NCBI GenBank assembly: GCA_020217035.1
Contig: JAIWOG010000058.1
Span: 1-10,000, forward strand
Source: Magnetospirillum sp.
GTDB lineage: Bacteria; Pseudomonadota; Alphaproteobacteria; Rhodospirillales; Magnetospirillaceae
DNA length: 10,000 nt
Direction: 5' to 3'
This document shows, piece after piece, positions 1 to 5,062 of this stretch; within the stretch, counting starts at the first letter, position 1; every line of letters begins with the position of its first letter. The notes beneath the pieces are model-generated. The model was not told the DNA's origin. It saw only the letters and a list, made by a program, of their open reading frames with translations, and did not search any database. The translations under genes and the position numbers were made by a program.

Positions 1-1
1 C

Positions 2-310
2 CAGCAGGTGCAGAAATACGAACGCGGCGCCAACCGGGTGGGGGCCTCGCGGCTTTACGACCTGTCCCGCGTGCTGGACGTGCCGGTCAGCTTCTTCTTC
101 GACGACATGAACGACGAAATGAAGTCGCAAAGCCCGGCCCAGATCATCGGCCTGACCGAATTGCAGGAGGCGCCTGCGCATTTCGAGCACGACCCCATGG
201 CCAAGCGTGAAACCTTGGAACTGGTCCGTGCCTATTACCGCATCAGCGACCCGCAGGTCAGGAAGCGGGTCTATGAACTGGCCAAGGCACTGGCCGACAG
301 CACCGAATAA
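2..310 (+). CDS. XRE-family transcriptional regulator, C-terminal part
   Basis: The gene enters from the left edge; its start and most of the helix-turn-helix lie outside the window. The first visible codons read [13 protein letters not shown], the typical end of an XRE/Cro-CI helix-turn-helix, where the recognition helix is followed by the conserved 'QKYERG' segment. Next comes [20 protein letters not shown], the usual last helix and hinge of this family. The remaining ~65 residues form a charged, helical tail (about '[29 protein letters not shown]') of a kind common in alphaproteobacterial regulators of this class. As a family it binds DNA as a dimer; the target is unknown. From memory, a gene like this often precedes metK in alphaproteobacteria. 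The coding sequence ends at TAA 308-310, over 200 nt before metK. The family call is firm, the specific role is not. Confidence 0.85.
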   Translation, partial: QQVQKYERGANRVGASRLYDLSRVLDVPVSFFFDDMNDEMKSQSPAQIIGLTELQEAPAHFEHDPMAKRETLELVRAYYRISDPQVRKRVYELAKALADSTE

Positions 311-336
311 ATCCTTGTCACTCACAGGGGAATGGT

Positions 337-360
337 CATGCATCGCCGCCGCGGCGCATG
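337..360 (+). repeat. Intergenic hairpin bounded by CATGC/GCATG
   Basis: CATGC at 337-341 pairs with GCATG at 356-360, and GCC at 345-347 pairs with GGC at 353-355, leaving a three-base bulge on the 5' side. It lies 26 nt after the stop of the XRE gene. No T-run follows, so it is not a classic intrinsic terminator; it may protect the 3' end of the upstream message or be a dispersed element. Confidence 0.45.
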
Positions 361-367
361 ATTGCCC

Positions 368-397
368 TTGACGGCGGGCCAAGGGGCCTGCCACAAG
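368..397 (+). promoter_or_regulatory. Possible sigma-70-type promoter for metK
   Basis: TTGACG at 368-373 is a good -35 element. The -10 region at 17-18 bp spacing (CCACAA or CACAAG, 391-397) is poor, though alphaproteobacterial -10 boxes are often weak. Initiation near 403 would put the 404-422 hairpin and the SAM-II aptamer at the very 5' end of the transcript. Only the -35 element and the location support this call. Confidence 0.3.
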
Positions 398-403
398 AAC
401 GGC

Positions 404-422
404 CCGGGACCGCGCGTCCCGG
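404..422 (+). other. Leader hairpin directly upstream of the riboswitch
   Basis: CCGGGAC at 404-410 pairs perfectly with GTCCCGG at 416-422 around a CGCGC loop. It abuts the first helix of the SAM-II aptamer and would be the first structure in a transcript starting near 403. It may stabilise the 5' end or assist folding; no specific role can be assigned. Confidence 0.45.
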
Positions 423-473
423 CGTGGAGATTTGTGACCGCTTGCCGCCACGTTAAACAACCGGCTAAGTGGG
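421..473 (+). ncRNA. SAM-II riboswitch (S-adenosylmethionine aptamer)
   Basis: The segment has the compact H-type pseudoknot of the alphaproteobacterial SAM-II class. Helix P1 is CGTGG (423-427) with CCACG (448-452), five perfect pairs. Its loop then pairs with the 3' tail in two blocks: GCCG (444-447) with CGGC (462-465), and CCGC (438-441) with GTGG (469-472, one G-U). Recognisable conserved pieces are GATTTG (429-434), CTTGC (441-445), ACGTTAAAC (450-458) and GGCTAA (463-468). The unpaired TT (442-443) and TAA (466-468) sit between the two blocks, where the known SAM-II structure binds its ligand. The position upstream of metK fits feedback by the enzyme's own product. The call is made by eye from pairing and remembered consensus, not a covariance-model score. 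Confidence 0.85.
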
Positions 474-530
474 TGCATCGCGATGGCTGACCATTTCGGA
501 TGCCCCTGGTCCACAAGGCTTGGAACTAGG
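471..530 (+). promoter_or_regulatory. Candidate riboswitch expression platform with competing hairpins
   Basis: Two hairpins downstream of the aptamer exclude one another. Hairpin A pairs GGG-GCATC (471-473, 475-479) with GATGC-CCC (499-506) and adds an inner ATGG/CCAT stem (483-486/491-494) with a CTGA loop. Hairpin B pairs CCTGGT-CC (505-512) with GG-ACTAGG (522-530, one unpaired A at 524), which hides the first half of the metK Shine-Dalgarno AGGAGGG (528-534). A uses bases 471-472, which the ligand-bound pseudoknot needs, and bases 505-506, which B needs. Bound SAM should therefore block A, allow B and lower translation. The pairings are seen directly; the switching logic is inferred. Confidence 0.5.
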
Positions 531-541
531 AGGGCTTGCCC

Positions 542-1714
542 GTGTCCAAAAAGAACTTCCTGTTTACCTCTGAATCCGTTTCCGAAGGCCACCCCGACAA
601 GGTCGCCGACCGCATTTCCGACGCCGTCGTCGACGCTTTCCTGGGCGCCGATCCCCATGCGCGCGTGGCGGTCGAGACCCTGGTGACCACCAACCTGATC
701 GTGCTGGCCGGCGAAGTGCGCGGCCCGGCTTCGGTGACCCCGGCCTTGATGGAAGAACTGGCCCGTCACGCGGTCAAGGAAATCGGCTACGAGCAGGACG
801 GCTTCCATTGGAAGAACGCCACCGTGCTGAACCACGTCCACGCCCAGTCCGCCGACATCGCCGTCGGCGTCGACGCCGCCGGCGAGAAGGACGAAGGGGC
901 CGGTGACCAGGGCATCATGTTCGGTTACGCCACCACCGAAACGCCGACCCTGATGCCGGCGCCGATTTATTATTCGCACGAGATCCTGAAGAGCTTGGCC
1001 GAGGCCCGCCATTCCGGCGCCGCCCCGCAGCTGCTGCCCGACTCGAAAAGCCAGGTGACCCTGGAATATCGTGACGGCAAGCCGGTCCGCGCCACCTCGG
1101 TGGTGGTGTCGCACCAGCATGTGGACGGCCTGTCGGCCGCCGAAGTCAAGGAAATCGTCCGCCCCCACGTGGTCAACGTGCTGCCGGAAGGCTGGATGCC
1201 GTCGGACGACCAGTTCTACGTCAACCCCACCGGTCGTTTCGTCATCGGCGGCCCCGACGGCGACACCGGCCTCACGGGGCGCAAGATCATCGTCGACACC
1301 TATGGCGGCGCGGCGCCCCATGGTGGCGGCGCCTTCTCGGGCAAGGATCCGACCAAGGTCGACCGTTCGGCCGCTTACGCCGCCCGCTATCTGGCCAAGA
1401 ACGTGGTCGGCGCCGGTCTGGCTGATCGTTGCGTCATCCAGCTGTCCTACGCCATCGGCGTCTCGAAGCCGCTGTCGGTTTACGTGGACACCTACGGCAC
1501 CGGCCAGGTGGACGAAGACAAGCTGTCCAAGACCTTGCAGGAACTGATGGATTTGTCGCCCCGCGGCATCCGCACCCATCTGGGCCTGAACAAGCCGATC
1601 TACGCCCGTACCGCCGCTTACGGCCATTTCGGCCGCAACCCGGACGCCGACGGTGGCTTCTCGTGGGAGAAGCTGGATCTGGTCGATCCGCTCAAGCGCG
1701 CTTTCGGTGCGTGA
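542..1714 (+). CDS. metK: S-adenosylmethionine synthetase (methionine adenosyltransferase)
   Basis: A cytosolic enzyme that makes S-adenosylmethionine from methionine and ATP, releasing phosphate and pyrophosphate; it is the main methyl-donor source. The 390-residue length is normal. Signature blocks are intact: SVSEGHPDK (12-20, ATP and Mg site), [12 protein letters not shown] (119-130) and the P-loop-like GGGAFSGKD (261-269) followed by [10 protein letters not shown]. The start chosen is GTG 542, giving [20 protein letters not shown]; it lies 8 nt after AGGAGG (528-533). An in-frame TTG at 536 is only a few bases from the Shine-Dalgarno and is unlikely. A SAM-II riboswitch lies in the leader, implying feedback by SAM. 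The stop codon overlaps the trmB start, so the two genes are almost certainly cotranscribed. Confidence 0.97.
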   Translation: MSKKNFLFTSESVSEGHPDKVADRISDAVVDAFLGADPHARVAVETLVTTNLIVLAGEVRGPASVTPALMEELARHAVKEIGYEQDGFHWKNATVLNHVHAQSADIAVGVDAAGEKDEGAGDQGIMFGYATTETPTLMPAPIYYSHEILKSLAEARHSGAAPQLLPDSKSQVTLEYRDGKPVRATSVVVSHQHVDGLSAAEVKEIVRPHVVNVLPEGWMPSDDQFYVNPTGRFVIGGPDGDTGLTGRKIIVDTYGGAAPHGGGAFSGKDPTKVDRSAAYAARYLAKNVVGAGLADRCVIQLSYAIGVSKPLSVYVDTYGTGQVDEDKLSKTLQELMDLSPRGIRTHLGLNKPIYARTAAYGHFGRNPDADGGFSWEKLDLVDPLKRAFGA

Positions 1715-2430
1715 TGACCAAGGGCGAAGGCTCAAGGCCGGCTGACGACAAGCCGCGCTTTTTCGGCCGGCGCCGCGGCAAGACGCTGCGGCGCACCGCC
1801 CAAGGCTTGATGGAAACGCTGCTGCCCCGGTTGGCCGTCATGGCGCCGGGGCAGGGCGAGCCCCCGCTTGACCCCACCACCCTGTTTCCCCGCCCGGTCC
1901 GTCAGGTGTGGCTGGAAGTGGGTTTCGGCGGCGGCGAGCACGTGGCGGCGCAAGCCCGCCTCTATCCCGATATCGGCATCATCGGCTCGGAGCCGTTCAA
2001 CAACGGCATCGCCAGCTTGCTTGGACATCTGGCGGGGTCGGATATCGACAACGTCCGCATCTTTCCCGACGACGTGCGCCAGTTGCTGCCCGGTCTGCCC
2101 GAAGCCAGCATCGCCCGTGTCTTTGTGCTGTTTCCCGATCCGTGGCCGAAGAAGCGCCATGCCGAACGCCGTTTCATCGGCCGTGACAATCTGGACGCCC
2201 TGGCCCGGGTGATGGCTGACGGCGCCGAGTTGCGAGTGGCGTCGGACGATCCGGTCTATCAGGACTGGGCGGCGGAACAGTTGCGGGCGCACGCCGATTT
2301 CAGCGAGATCCAGGTGACCAGCGACCGCTCCAGCCTACCCAAGGACTGGCCGGCGACCCGCTACGAACAGAAGTGCCTTGCCGGTCGCGATCCGGTTTTC
2401 TTCCGCTTCATCAGAAAAACCCGCGCCTAA
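1714..2430 (+). CDS. trmB: tRNA (guanine-N7-)-methyltransferase
   Basis: Transfers the SAM methyl group to N7 of G46 in the variable loop of tRNAs. The 238 residues form a class I Rossmann methyltransferase. The SAM motif EVGFGGGEH is at 68-76, the family signature FPDPWPKKRH at 140-149, and the C-terminal substrate block TRYEQKCLAGR at 215-225. A basic, probably disordered N-terminal stretch (residues 1-30, GRRRGKTLRR) could contact tRNA. The ATG at 1714 overlaps the metK TGA (1712-1714) by one base, and I see no clear Shine-Dalgarno of its own, so translational coupling is likely; an in-frame GTG at 1711 is an alternative start. Because it shares the metK leader, the riboswitch probably controls this SAM consumer as well. 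Confidence 0.95.
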   Translation: MTKGEGSRPADDKPRFFGRRRGKTLRRTAQGLMETLLPRLAVMAPGQGEPPLDPTTLFPRPVRQVWLEVGFGGGEHVAAQARLYPDIGIIGSEPFNNGIASLLGHLAGSDIDNVRIFPDDVRQLLPGLPEASIARVFVLFPDPWPKKRHAERRFIGRDNLDALARVMADGAELRVASDDPVYQDWAAEQLRAHADFSEIQVTSDRSSLPKDWPATRYEQKCLAGRDPVFFRFIRKTRA

Positions 2431-2432
2431 GG

Positions 2433-2462
2433 CATGCAAGGGGTCGCGACGCGACCCGCATG
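2433..2462 (+). repeat. Strong hairpin in the trmB-terC spacer
   Basis: GGGTCGC (2441-2447) and GCGACCC (2451-2457) form a perfect 7-bp stem around GAC. Outside it, CATGC (2433-2437) pairs with GCATG (2458-2462), with AAG bulged on the 5' side. There is no T-run, so an intrinsic terminator is doubtful; it may be a processing or stabilising hairpin between the metK-trmB message and the next gene. Confidence 0.5.
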
Positions 2463-2492
2463 GCGGCGCTTACTTGCATAAGGTGAACGACG

Positions 2493-3233
2493 ATGGAATG
2501 GCTTAGCGACCCGCAATTGTGGATCAGCCTGTTGACCCTGGCGGCGCTGGAAATCGTGCTGGGCATCGACAACCTGGTGTTCCTGACCATTCTGTCCGAC
2601 CGCCTGCCGGAAGCGCAGCGGCCGATGGCCCGCAAGCTGGGCTTGGCTTTCGCCCTGCTCACCCGGCTGGCGTTGTTGGCGTCGCTGTCGTGGATCGTCG
2701 GCCTGGTCGATCCGGTGTTCACCCTGATGGGGCACCCGGTGTCGTGGCGCGACATCATCCTGATTGGCGGCGGCTTGTTCTTGTTGACCAAGGCCACCCA
2801 CGAGATCCACGGTTCCCTGGAAGGCGACGAAGACAGCGGTGGCGGCGCCGCCGGCAAGGCCGCGGCCGGTTTCGTCGCCACCATCATCCAGATCGGCATC
2901 CTGGACATCGTGTTCTCGCTGGATTCGGTGATCACCGCCGTCGGCATGGTCGACAATTTGGGGGTGATGGTGGCCGCCGTCATCATCGCCGTCATCGTCA
3001 TGCTGGTGGCTTCGGGACCGTTGTCGGCCTTCGTCTCGGCCCATCCCACCGTCAAGATGCTGGCGCTGTCCTTCCTGTTGCTGGTGGGCATGGCGCTGAT
3101 CGCCGACGGCCTGGGCTTCCACATTCCCAAGGGCTATCTGTACTTCGCCATGGGTTTCTCGGTGCTGGTGGAAACCTTGAACCTGGTGGCGCGGCGCAAA
3201 CGTAACCCGGTGAAGCTGCGCAATACCCTGTAG
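2493..3233 (+). CDS. TerC-family integral membrane protein
   Basis: A 246-residue inner-membrane protein of the TerC family, linked in other bacteria to metal-ion (especially Mn) export and tellurite-type stress. About seven hydrophobic segments are visible, near residues 10-34, 49-70, 87-102, 124-150, 153-175, 186-207 and 211-228. Two membrane-embedded acidic motifs typical of the family are present: EIVLGIDN (20-27) in the first segment and DIVFSLDSVITA (138-149) in the fourth, arranged as an inverted pseudo-repeat. A Gly-rich acidic loop (GDEDSGGGAAGK, 111-122) separates the halves, and a basic tail (RRKRNPVK) follows. AAGGTGA (2480-2486) fits the ATG at 2493. The substrate cannot be read from the sequence. 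The length fits a single-domain TerC without CBS domains. Confidence 0.88.
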   Translation: MEWLSDPQLWISLLTLAALEIVLGIDNLVFLTILSDRLPEAQRPMARKLGLAFALLTRLALLASLSWIVGLVDPVFTLMGHPVSWRDIILIGGGLFLLTKATHEIHGSLEGDEDSGGGAAGKAAAGFVATIIQIGILDIVFSLDSVITAVGMVDNLGVMVAAVIIAVIVMLVASGPLSAFVSAHPTVKMLALSFLLLVGMALIADGLGFHIPKGYLYFAMGFSVLVETLNLVARRKRNPVKLRNTL

Positions 3234-3243
3234 TTCACTAAAC

Positions 3244-3303
3244 CACAGGCGCATCAGGGTTGTTGCCGGGATGCGCCTGTGCTAAGCCTTCCCCGGTTTT
3301 TTT
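3244..3303 (+). terminator. Terminator region after the terC-like gene
   Basis: CACAGGCGCATC (3244-3255) pairs perfectly with GATGCGCCTGTG (3270-3281), a 12-bp stem. A T7 run (3297-3303) follows only 15 bases later. It is directly preceded by CCCGG (3292-3296), which could pair with CCGGG (3266-3270) inside the first stem. So either the long stem terminates inefficiently or a weaker hairpin next to the T-run acts instead. The structure sits 10 nt after the stop of the terC-like gene and 13 nt before the next ATG. Confidence 0.55.
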
Positions 3304-3316
3304 GGCGAGTAGGGCC

Positions 3317-3766
3317 ATGTTCGGGCGTTTGCGCGACCTTCTGTTTTCGGCTTCCGCCTCGGTGGACGACACCCGGCGCCTGCGTCTGGCGGCCGCCGCG
3401 GTGCTGGTCGAGGCGGCGTCCATGGACGGCCGGGTCGACCCGGTCGAGCGTCAGCGCATCGTCGAGGTCCTGGCCCGGCATTTCGGCCTGGCCGATGGCG
3501 AGGCGGCGGAATTGTTGGCCGAGGCCAGCGAGATGGCGCAAAAGGCGGTCGAGCTTTCGACCTTTGCCAAGACCATCAAGGACGGGTTCGATTTCGACGA
3601 TCGGGTCCGCATGATTGAGATGCTGTGGGACGTCGCCTATGCCGACGGCCAATTGCATGATTACGAGGCCAATCTGGTTCGCCGGATCGCCGGACTGATC
3701 CACGTTCCCGATCAGGATGCCGGCGCCGCCCGCAAAAGGGTGATGGCACGTTTGGGAATTCAGTGA
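3317..3766 (+). CDS. TerB-like (tellurite resistance TerB / DjlA-type) domain protein
   Basis: A 149-residue, probably cytosolic, all-helical protein. Two acidic signatures mark the TerB fold: AASMDGRVDPVER (33-45; D37, D41, E44) and AYADGQLHDYE (107-117; D110, D115, E117). Each has the D-G-x-x-D-x-x-E spacing seen at the metal-binding site of TerB. FDFDDRVRMIEMLW (91-104) is the usual helix between them. The first ~20 residues (MFGRLRDLLFSASAS) are the short lead-in common to stand-alone members. I chose ATG 3317; an upstream in-frame start at 3260 would place 19 unlike residues inside the terminator hairpin. GTAGGG (3309-3314) is a weak ribosome site close to the ATG. The fdxA gene follows after 27 nt, so the two are probably cotranscribed. 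The biochemical role is unknown. Confidence 0.8.
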   Translation: MFGRLRDLLFSASASVDDTRRLRLAAAAVLVEAASMDGRVDPVERQRIVEVLARHFGLADGEAAELLAEASEMAQKAVELSTFAKTIKDGFDFDDRVRMIEMLWDVAYADGQLHDYEANLVRRIAGLIHVPDQDAGAARKRVMARLGIQ

Positions 3767-3793
3767 TTTGGCGTTTTTGACCCGGAGTCGATC

Positions 3794-4132
3794 ATGGCCT
3801 ATGTGGTGACCGAGAACTGCATCAAGTGCAAGTATCAGGATTGTGTGGAAGTGTGCCCCGTCGATTGCTTCTACGAGGGCGAGAACTTCCTGGTGATCAA
3901 TCCCGACGAATGCATCGATTGCGGCGTCTGCGAGCCGGAATGCCCGGCCGAGGCCATTTTCCCCGATTCCGACGACAAGGCGGCCCCTTGGGCCCAGTTG
4001 AACCGCGATTATTCTGTCCAGTGGCCCAACATCACCCGCAAGGGCGAGCCCCCCGCCGACGCCGACGACTGGAAGGGCAAGCCCGGCAAGGCCGAGCTGC
4101 TGTCCGCCAATCCTGGCAAGGGCACGGCCTGA
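3794..4132 (+). CDS. fdxA: 7Fe ferredoxin ([3Fe-4S][4Fe-4S])
   Basis: A small cytosolic electron carrier of 112 residues, the size of Azotobacter-type ferredoxin I. The cysteine pattern matches that family: C9, C17 and C50 should bind the [3Fe-4S] cluster, and C21, C40, C43 and C46 the [4Fe-4S] cluster. C12 and C25 are the extra cysteines also found in the family. The second motif reads [12 protein letters not shown]. The C-terminal half (from about residue 65) has the usual acidic, tryptophan-containing extension ([16 protein letters not shown]). GGAG (3783-3786) lies 7 nt before the ATG. A terB-like gene precedes it by 27 nt and a strong terminator follows. A CarD-type regulator gene lies downstream; as I recall, fdxA next to carD is a recurrent alphaproteobacterial arrangement. 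The electron partner cannot be deduced here. Confidence 0.95.
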   Translation: MAYVVTENCIKCKYQDCVEVCPVDCFYEGENFLVINPDECIDCGVCEPECPAEAIFPDSDDKAAPWAQLNRDYSVQWPNITRKGEPPADADDWKGKPGKAELLSANPGKGTA

Positions 4133-4161
4133 TCCGTTCCGCCCCTCGGTTTTTGCAAACC

Positions 4162-4197
4162 AGCCCGGCCCACCCGAAAGGTGGAGCCGGGCTTTTT
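4162..4197 (+). terminator. Intrinsic terminator of fdxA
   Basis: AGCCCGGC-CCACC (4162-4174) pairs with GGTGG-GCCGGGCT (4180-4193), with one bulged A at 4185 and a short CGAAA loop. The stem runs straight into TTTTT (4193-4197). It is a textbook rho-independent terminator, 30 nt after the fdxA stop. Confidence 0.92.
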
Positions 4198-4200
4198 GCC

Positions 4201-4229
4201 GTGCTTTCATAAAGCCGTCATGCTATAAG
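4201..4229 (+). promoter_or_regulatory. Putative extended -10 promoter for carD
   Basis: TGCTATAAG at 4221-4229 is an extended -10 element (TGnTATAAG, hexamer 4224-4229). At 17-bp spacing the -35 is GTGCTT (4201-4206), a poor match, as is common with extended -10 promoters. It lies immediately after the fdxA terminator. Initiation near 4236 would give carD a leader of about 208 nt. Confidence 0.5.
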
Positions 4230-4443
4230 AACCAGTCCGCCGAGCCAGGCCCTAAGGGTTTGAATAGACTCGGCGTCTTTGGCTCTGGGGAGCCCATGGG
4301 CAGCACGCCCGTCCCCGTGTGTACAAATGGAATGACTGACCATCCGCCTCGTCATTGGACGCGGCTGGAATCGGCTTCTGCGTTTCGACGCCGGCCGGCC
4401 ACCCGCTTCCGTTGCCTTGGCGGATCAGCAAGGAAGAGAGCAA
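4230..4443 (+). promoter_or_regulatory. Long, structured non-coding leader of carD
   Basis: This stretch has no convincing gene; the small open frame beginning near 4260 looks unlike a protein. Several local stems are visible: CGCCGAG (4238-4244) with CTCGGCG (4269-4275); GGCTC (4281-4285) with GAGCC (4290-4294); and the palindrome GCCCATGGGC (4292-4301). TCCGCC (4236-4241) can alternatively pair with GGCGGA (4419-4424), joining the two ends and competing with the first stem. AGGAAGAG (4431-4438) is the carD ribosome site. A regulatory leader or a processed small RNA is possible; I recognise no known family. Confidence 0.4.
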
Positions 4444-4938
4444 ATGTCGAGCGTTTCTTTCGCCGAAGGTGATTTTGTGGTCTACCCCACCCATGGCGTC
4501 GGCCAGGTGATGGCTATCGAAAACCAGGAAATCGGCGGCATGAAGCTGCAATTGTTCGTCATCACCTTCGACCGTGACCGCATGACCCTGCGTGTTCCGG
4601 TGGCCAAGGCCACCAAGTCGGGCCTGCGCAAGCTGTCGTCGCGCACCGTCATGGACACCGCGCTTTCCACCTTGAAGGGGCGCGCCAAGATCAAGCGCAC
4701 CATGTGGAGCCGCCGGGCTCAGGAATACGAAGCCAAGATCAATTCCGGCGACCCGGTCTCCATCGCCGAAGTGGTGCGCGACCTGCACCGCAACGCCAAC
4801 CAGCCCGACCAGTCCTACAGCGAACGCCAGATCTACGAAGCGGCGCTGGAACGTCTGGCCGCCGAACTGGCCGCGGTCGAACGCATCGACGCCGAGACCG
4901 CCACCGCCAAGCTGTCCGAACTGCTGGACGCGGCCTGA
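4444..4938 (+). CDS. CarD/CdnL-family RNA polymerase-binding transcription regulator
   Basis: A 164-residue protein with the two-part CarD/CdnL layout. Residues ~5-60 (FAEGDFVVYPTHGVGQV...FVITFDRDRMTLRVPV) form the Tudor-like RNA polymerase beta-subunit interaction domain, shared with the N-terminal part of TRCF/Mfd. Residues ~70-160 are helical and basic near their start (GRAKIKRTMWSRRAQEYEAKI), the family's DNA-contacting C-terminal domain, with a conserved Trp (W88) that in homologues stabilises the open promoter complex. CarD proteins bind RNA polymerase at promoters and raise open-complex stability, notably at rRNA and growth genes. ATG 4444 is chosen because AGGAAGAG (4431-4438) precedes it; an in-frame upstream start at 4417 lacks such a site. 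The gene appears monocistronic, with its own promoter and a strong terminator. Confidence 0.92.
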   Translation: MSSVSFAEGDFVVYPTHGVGQVMAIENQEIGGMKLQLFVITFDRDRMTLRVPVAKATKSGLRKLSSRTVMDTALSTLKGRAKIKRTMWSRRAQEYEAKINSGDPVSIAEVVRDLHRNANQPDQSYSERQIYEAALERLAAELAAVERIDAETATAKLSELLDAA

Positions 4939-4953
4939 TCCTTCTGTTTGAAG

Positions 4954-4990
4954 CGCGGCTTGTGGATGATCCTCCGCAAGCCGCGTTTTT
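4954..4990 (+). terminator. Intrinsic terminator of carD
   Basis: CGCGGCTTG (4954-4962) pairs perfectly with CAAGCCGCG (4977-4985). The stem continues upward through T4963-G4976, G4964-C4975, G4965-C4974 and A4966-T4973, 13 pairs in all, and is followed by TTTTT (4986-4990). It begins 15 nt after the carD stop. An open frame starting at TTG 4948 runs through this hairpin, which argues that the next gene starts further downstream. Confidence 0.92.
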
Positions 4991-4999
4991 ACGCGGGCG

Positions 5000-5028
5000 T
5001 TGACGGATTCCGTCTTGCCTGCGACCAT
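5000..5028 (+). promoter_or_regulatory. Possible promoter for the phosphoesterase-like gene
   Basis: TTGACG (5000-5005) followed after 17 bp by GACCAT (5023-5028) gives a good -35 and a weak -10. It lies just past the carD terminator, where a new promoter is needed. Initiation near 5035 would leave a leader of only about 24 nt. Confidence 0.35.
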
Positions 5029-5062
5029 GCCGTGGCTTGCAAGCGGGATTCTCACGGCATGG
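5025..5062 (+). repeat. Perfect 10-bp inverted repeat covering the start codon
   Basis: CCATGCCGTG (5025-5034) is the exact reverse complement of CACGGCATGG (5053-5062). The ATG at 5059-5061 lies inside the 3' arm. The spacer contains the self-complementary GCTTGCAAGC (5035-5044). In RNA this would bury the start codon; in DNA it could be an operator overlapping the putative -10 box. Confidence 0.6.

Noticed and set aside
483..686. Small open frame starting within the metK leader, considered as an upstream leader peptide
   Set aside because: It has no ribosome site, starts inside hairpin A and runs far into metK in another frame; the RNA structure explains the region better.
2433..2462. Intrinsic terminator for metK-trmB
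   Set aside because: The stem is strong but no T-run follows, so it is listed only as a hairpin.
2411..3254. Two minus-strand open frames opposite the terC-like gene
   Set aside because: Composition is repetitive (Met/Thr-rich or Gln/His-rich) and mirrors the membrane protein's codons; no ribosome site or family features.
4230..4443. 6S RNA as an explanation of the carD leader
   Set aside because: End-to-end pairing is only about six pairs with no clear central bubble or recognisable 6S sequence, so the identity is not supported.
4948..5058. N-terminal extension of the phosphoesterase-like protein from a TTG start
   Set aside because: The segment crosses the carD terminator and its T-run, and the extra residues do not resemble the family's N-terminus.
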